From the NCBI GenBank assembly GCA_014763715.1, contig JACXUV010000004.1:85496-149495 (forward strand): a DNA stretch of 64,000 bases, given 5' to 3'. The position numbers were made by a program, and so were the translations under genes. This stretch comes from Rhodobacterales bacterium. GTDB taxonomy: Bacteria; Pseudomonadota; Alphaproteobacteria; Caulobacterales; Hyphomonadaceae. Position 1 is the stretch's first letter; each line of letters starts with the position of its first letter. The notes under the pieces were generated by a model. That model saw nothing but the letters and a program-made list of their open reading frames with translations, was not told the DNA's origin and did not search any database. Of this stretch, positions 61,272 to 64,000 are shown one piece after another.

Positions 61272-64000
61272 CTAGTTCGCGCTGGTGAGGTTTCCTGCCT
61301 GGTCGACCGACCAACCAAGGAACCAGGTGTCGTTGGCGTCTTCGACGGCACCGATGTAAGTCGTCGGTTCCAGTTCGCCGATACCCGTCACATCAAACAC
61401 TGGCACAGCGTTCTCGTTGGCACCGGGGACTACGCCTGGGCGGTTTTCACGGAACGTGAAGCCGCTCATGGTGATTGCCTGGCCAGTAGTGAGATTGTTT
61501 GCTGCCGTGAAAGTCGGGTCTTCACCGTCGTTTTCCAGATCATCGCCGTTATCGGAAAGGAACCAGGACTGGATCTGCAGGTCACCATTGTTGAAGTTGG
61601 TGATCGTCTGCCCATCGTCCACATCCAAACCGGCATCCGGCCAGCCCAGCACGATCGCATTCGCGACAGTACCCTGCATGCCGCGGCGCAACACAGCACC
61701 AGTGTCAGCATTTGGATCACCACCGGAAATGATCGTGATGTTGGAAATACGAGGCGTAGAGACCGGTGTCGCTGCGTTGTCATTATTCAGGTTGTCACCC
61801 TCAAGGCCGCGCGGGTCTTCAGAGATCGATCCGGTAGCAGACGAAACGCTGCCATACGCAATGCCATACTGCAGTGACCCCTGCCAGCCATCCGTCCAGT
61901 CAAACTGATCGTCGCCGCAACCAGTGGACAGCAGGTACTTTGCACTGACAGTACCGCCAAACCACTCGTAGCAGTCATCGAGGTTGTTGTAGCCCTGAAC
62001 GTAAGCAACCTGGGTGCCCGAACCGACGCCCTGGAAGGCAATACCGTTCAGTTCGTCCTCATTCGTCAGGCGCACACCAGCATATTCGACGCGGGTGTAG
62101 AAGATCTGACCGGAGTCGTCATCAGCGCTTGCGCCACCGAAGAAGCCCGAAGACCCCTCACCGGATTTCTGACAATCGACCGTGCCGCCAGTGGCCGTAT
62201 CAGAGGCACAGGCGTTGATTGGCGCCCGTCCGTTGATCACAATACCGCCCCAGATACCCCGGGTGTCCTGATCGAACGTACCAGTACCAGCGATCTTGTC
62301 CTTGGAGGTAAACACGACAGGACGGCTGGCTGTACCATTCGACAGAAGCTTGGAACCGCGAGCGATGACCAGATAGTCATCATTGCCCTCGGCAACGACT
62401 GTGACGCCTGCATCGATCGTCAGATTGGCAGCAGCAGAATTCGCTACCGGATTGCTGGGGTCCGCGCCCTGATCGATACCAACCCGCACAAAGCCGGACA
62501 GTTCGTAGATCAGCTCATCACCATCCGTGAGGTGAAGATCGCTGGTAAGCTCAGTATCACCGCTGATGACGCAGAGCTTCTTGTTGTCGAGCGTACCATT
62601 CTGCGTGGTGCCGGTCGGACAGTTCGCTGCAGCTGCCGGAAACAGGGTGCCCGGTTGTGCGAAAGTCGCCCAGTTGCTCTCGACGCTCTCTGTTGGCGCA
62701 AATGCACCGATGTAGTCAGTCGCATCGAAGAAGGCATCACCGGACAGAACCGTTGACACCGGAACGCCCAGCTCTTGCTGGCCCGGGAAGAACTCATCCG
62801 ACAGCGTGTTATTCCCAGTCACGAGATTTGCGCTGGCCGGGAATGCCGGCACACCATCGCTGTCCGCCGTGAAATTGACGGGATTGTCGAGGAAGAGGCT
62901 CTCGATCACCAGGTCGCCAGCGGTGTAGTTGTCGAAGGTCTGCGTGTCATCGACATCAAGGCCCGACTCGAAACCGGTAACGATCGAGTTGACAAGGCGC
63001 CCTTTGGTACCACGACGCAGCAGAACGCCCTGCTGGTTACCTGTGGTGCCGACGAGCGTGACGTTCGAGATACTCGGATTCGAGAACGGCTCAGCGGCGT
63101 TGGCGTTGTTCAGGTTATCCGCCTCGATACCGCGCGGATCTTCCGAAGACGGGTTGGTCGAACGAACGATGGCGTACTGAAGTTTACCTGACCAGCCGTC
63201 AGTCCAGTCGATCGAGTCGTCGCCAGTACCGGTTGCGACAAAGTACTTAACGCCAACCGTGCCACCAAACCACTCAACGGCATCATCAAGGTTGTTGTGA
63301 ACTTGAATGTGATCAACAACTGTGCCCGAACCCACCCCTTGGAAAGCGATGCCATTCAGTTCGTCTTCAGTTGTAAGGCGAGCGCCCGTGTACTCTACGG
63401 AAACATAGCGAAGCGTACCGGAATTATCATCGGCCTGATCGCCACCGAAGCGGCCAGACGACCCTTCGCCAGACTTTTCGCAATCAGCAGAACCGCCGAC
63501 AGCCGCCGCACTGATACATGCGTTGATGGGTGCAAAACCATTGATCACCAACCCGCCCCACTGGGCAGTGGTGGAAGCTTGCGTGATGCTGGAACCCGTT
63601 TCTTCATCGTTGATTTTTGCGCGCGAGGTGAAGCGGATCGGATTGGTAGCCGTGCCAACTGCCTCGATGCGAGAACCACGAGAGATCACCATGTAATCAT
63701 CGGTTCCCGACGCACCAAAAAAGCGCACGCCTTCCCCGACAGTCAGAACGGCTGAGGTGCCGCCGCTGCCTGCGTCAGCACCGATAAACACCGGACCACG
63801 AATAGCGATCGTCGTGCTCGAAGGAATGCTGAGGTCGGTGGTAATGATCGTCGAACCGGATGCGCCGCCAAGCGCACAGACCTGAACTTCATTGAAATTA
63901 TTGCTCGCATCTGCCGCGAGTGTTGTCTCAGCAGTACCGGTCGGACAACCATTCGCCGGAACCAGGTCGATGGCTGTTGAGGCTGGAGGCGGCGGAGGCG
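61272..64000 (-). CDS. Large secreted/surface protein with tandem duplicated beta-helix-like repeats (5' end missing)
   Basis: At least 909 residues; the frame stays open to the right edge, so the N-terminus is missing. Upstream of the visible core is a proline stretch (PPPPPAST), often found just after a lipid-anchor cysteine. Two repeats of about 440 residues follow (about 63947-62622 and 62621-61272). Each carries a CPTGT start, RGSK/R..G....P..FTS, WGGLVINGxAPINAC, SGEGSSGxFGG, EDELNGIAFQGVGSGT, NNLDDxxEWFGGTV, DWTDGW and SEDPRGxExDNLNN. The pattern suggests right-handed parallel beta-helices with disulfides. It precedes the TonB receptor and T2SS genes and may be a T2SS substrate. Confidence 0.85.
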   Translation of the reverse strand, partial: PPPPPASTAIDLVPANGCPTGTAETTLAADASNNFNEVQVCALGGASGSTIITTDLSIPSSTTIAIRGPVFIGADAGSGGTSAVLTVGEGVRFFGASGTDDYMVISRGSRIEAVGTATNPIRFTSRAKINDEETGSSITQASTTAQWGGLVINGFAPINACISAAAVGGSADCEKSGEGSSGRFGGDQADDNSGTLRYVSVEYTGARLTTEDELNGIAFQGVGSGTVVDHIQVHNNLDDAVEWFGGTVGVKYFVATGTGDDSIDWTDGWSGKLQYAIVRSTNPSSEDPRGIEADNLNNANAAEPFSNPSISNVTLVGTTGNQQGVLLRRGTKGRLVNSIVTGFESGLDVDDTQTFDNYTAGDLVIESLFLDNPVNFTADSDGVPAFPASANLVTGNNTLSDEFFPGQQELGVPVSTVLSGDAFFDATDYIGAFAPTESVESNWATFAQPGTLFPAAAANCPTGTTQNGTLDNKKLCVISGDTELTSDLHLTDGDELIYELSGFVRVGIDQGADPSNPVANSAAANLTIDAGVTVVAEGNDDYLVIARGSKLLSNGTASRPVVFTSKDKIAGTGTFDQDTRGIWGGIVINGRAPINACASDTATGGTVDCQKSGEGSSGFFGGASADDDSGQIFYTRVEYAGVRLTNEDELNGIAFQGVGSGTQVAYVQGYNNLDDCYEWFGGTVSAKYLLSTGCGDDQFDWTDGWQGSLQYGIAYGSVSSATGSISEDPRGLEGDNLNNDNAATPVSTPRISNITIISGGDPNADTGAVLRRGMQGTVANAIVLGWPDAGLDVDDGQTITNFNNGDLQIQSWFLSDNGDDLENDGEDPTFTAANNLTTGQAITMSGFTFRENRPGVVPGANENAVPVFDVTGIGELEPTTYIGAVEDANDTWFLGWSVDQAGNLTSAN

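Overview
The window comes from an alphaproteobacterium, most likely of the Hyphomonadaceae/Caulobacterales lineage. The evidence is the valS-popZ-tolC-PCMT gene order, a PopZ polar organiser, promoters of the Caulobacter type (TTGAC-like box, 13-14 nt, GCTANNNC-like box), several TonB-dependent receptors and fairly high GC. Genes are packed tightly, with many 1-11 nt overlaps. I saw no insertion sequence, prophage or CRISPR array.

Layout. 1-4462: 5' part of valS (the gene runs off the left edge), popZ, a TolC-type channel, a PCMT-family methyltransferase, tRNA-Cys(GCA) and tRNA-Asn(GTT). 4585-10968 (all minus): enoyl-CoA hydratase, nitronate monooxygenase, MpaB-type oxygenase, ExoD-like membrane protein, L-serine dehydratase, FAD monooxygenase and a small CHCC zinc-finger protein. 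11089-12042 (+): an ABC ATPase without an adjacent permease. 12050-21265 (minus): an overlapping series tsaE-amgK-murU-addB-addA, then trxA, joining tRNA t6A modification, peptidoglycan recycling, recombinational repair and thiol redox. 21395-22979: ferredoxin reductase and [2Fe-2S] ferredoxin. 23124-26628: thioesterase, a membrane-anchored TIR-like protein, ychF and an NTF2-like protein. 26692-34223: an ArsR-like regulator divergent from an acyl-CoA dehydrogenase/enoyl-CoA hydratase pair, followed by a three-subunit 2-oxoacid oxidoreductase.

34303-38567 holds two trypsin-like proteases that share a C-terminal DUF4384-like domain, facing a convergent lipoprotein of unknown function. 38949-45827 is a probable TetR regulon: a TonB-dependent receptor, the TetR gene, and an acyl-CoA ligase/hydrolase/MFS operon. 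Palindromes of the form TTCAAC-N4-GTTGAA lie upstream of the receptor and between tetR and the operon.

45847-64000 (all minus) is a complete type II secretion locus, gspC to gspN plus gspO. A TonB-dependent receptor ends 4 nt before gspC, and a large duplicated beta-helix surface protein lies upstream and runs off the right edge. A lipoprotein and a CAP-domain protein sit between gspN and gspO. The order suggests a secretion-coupled nutrient capture system. The most interesting points are the TetR operator set, the protease/DUF4384/lipoprotein module, the receptor joined to the T2SS, and the TIR-like protein that lacks the usual catalytic glutamate.
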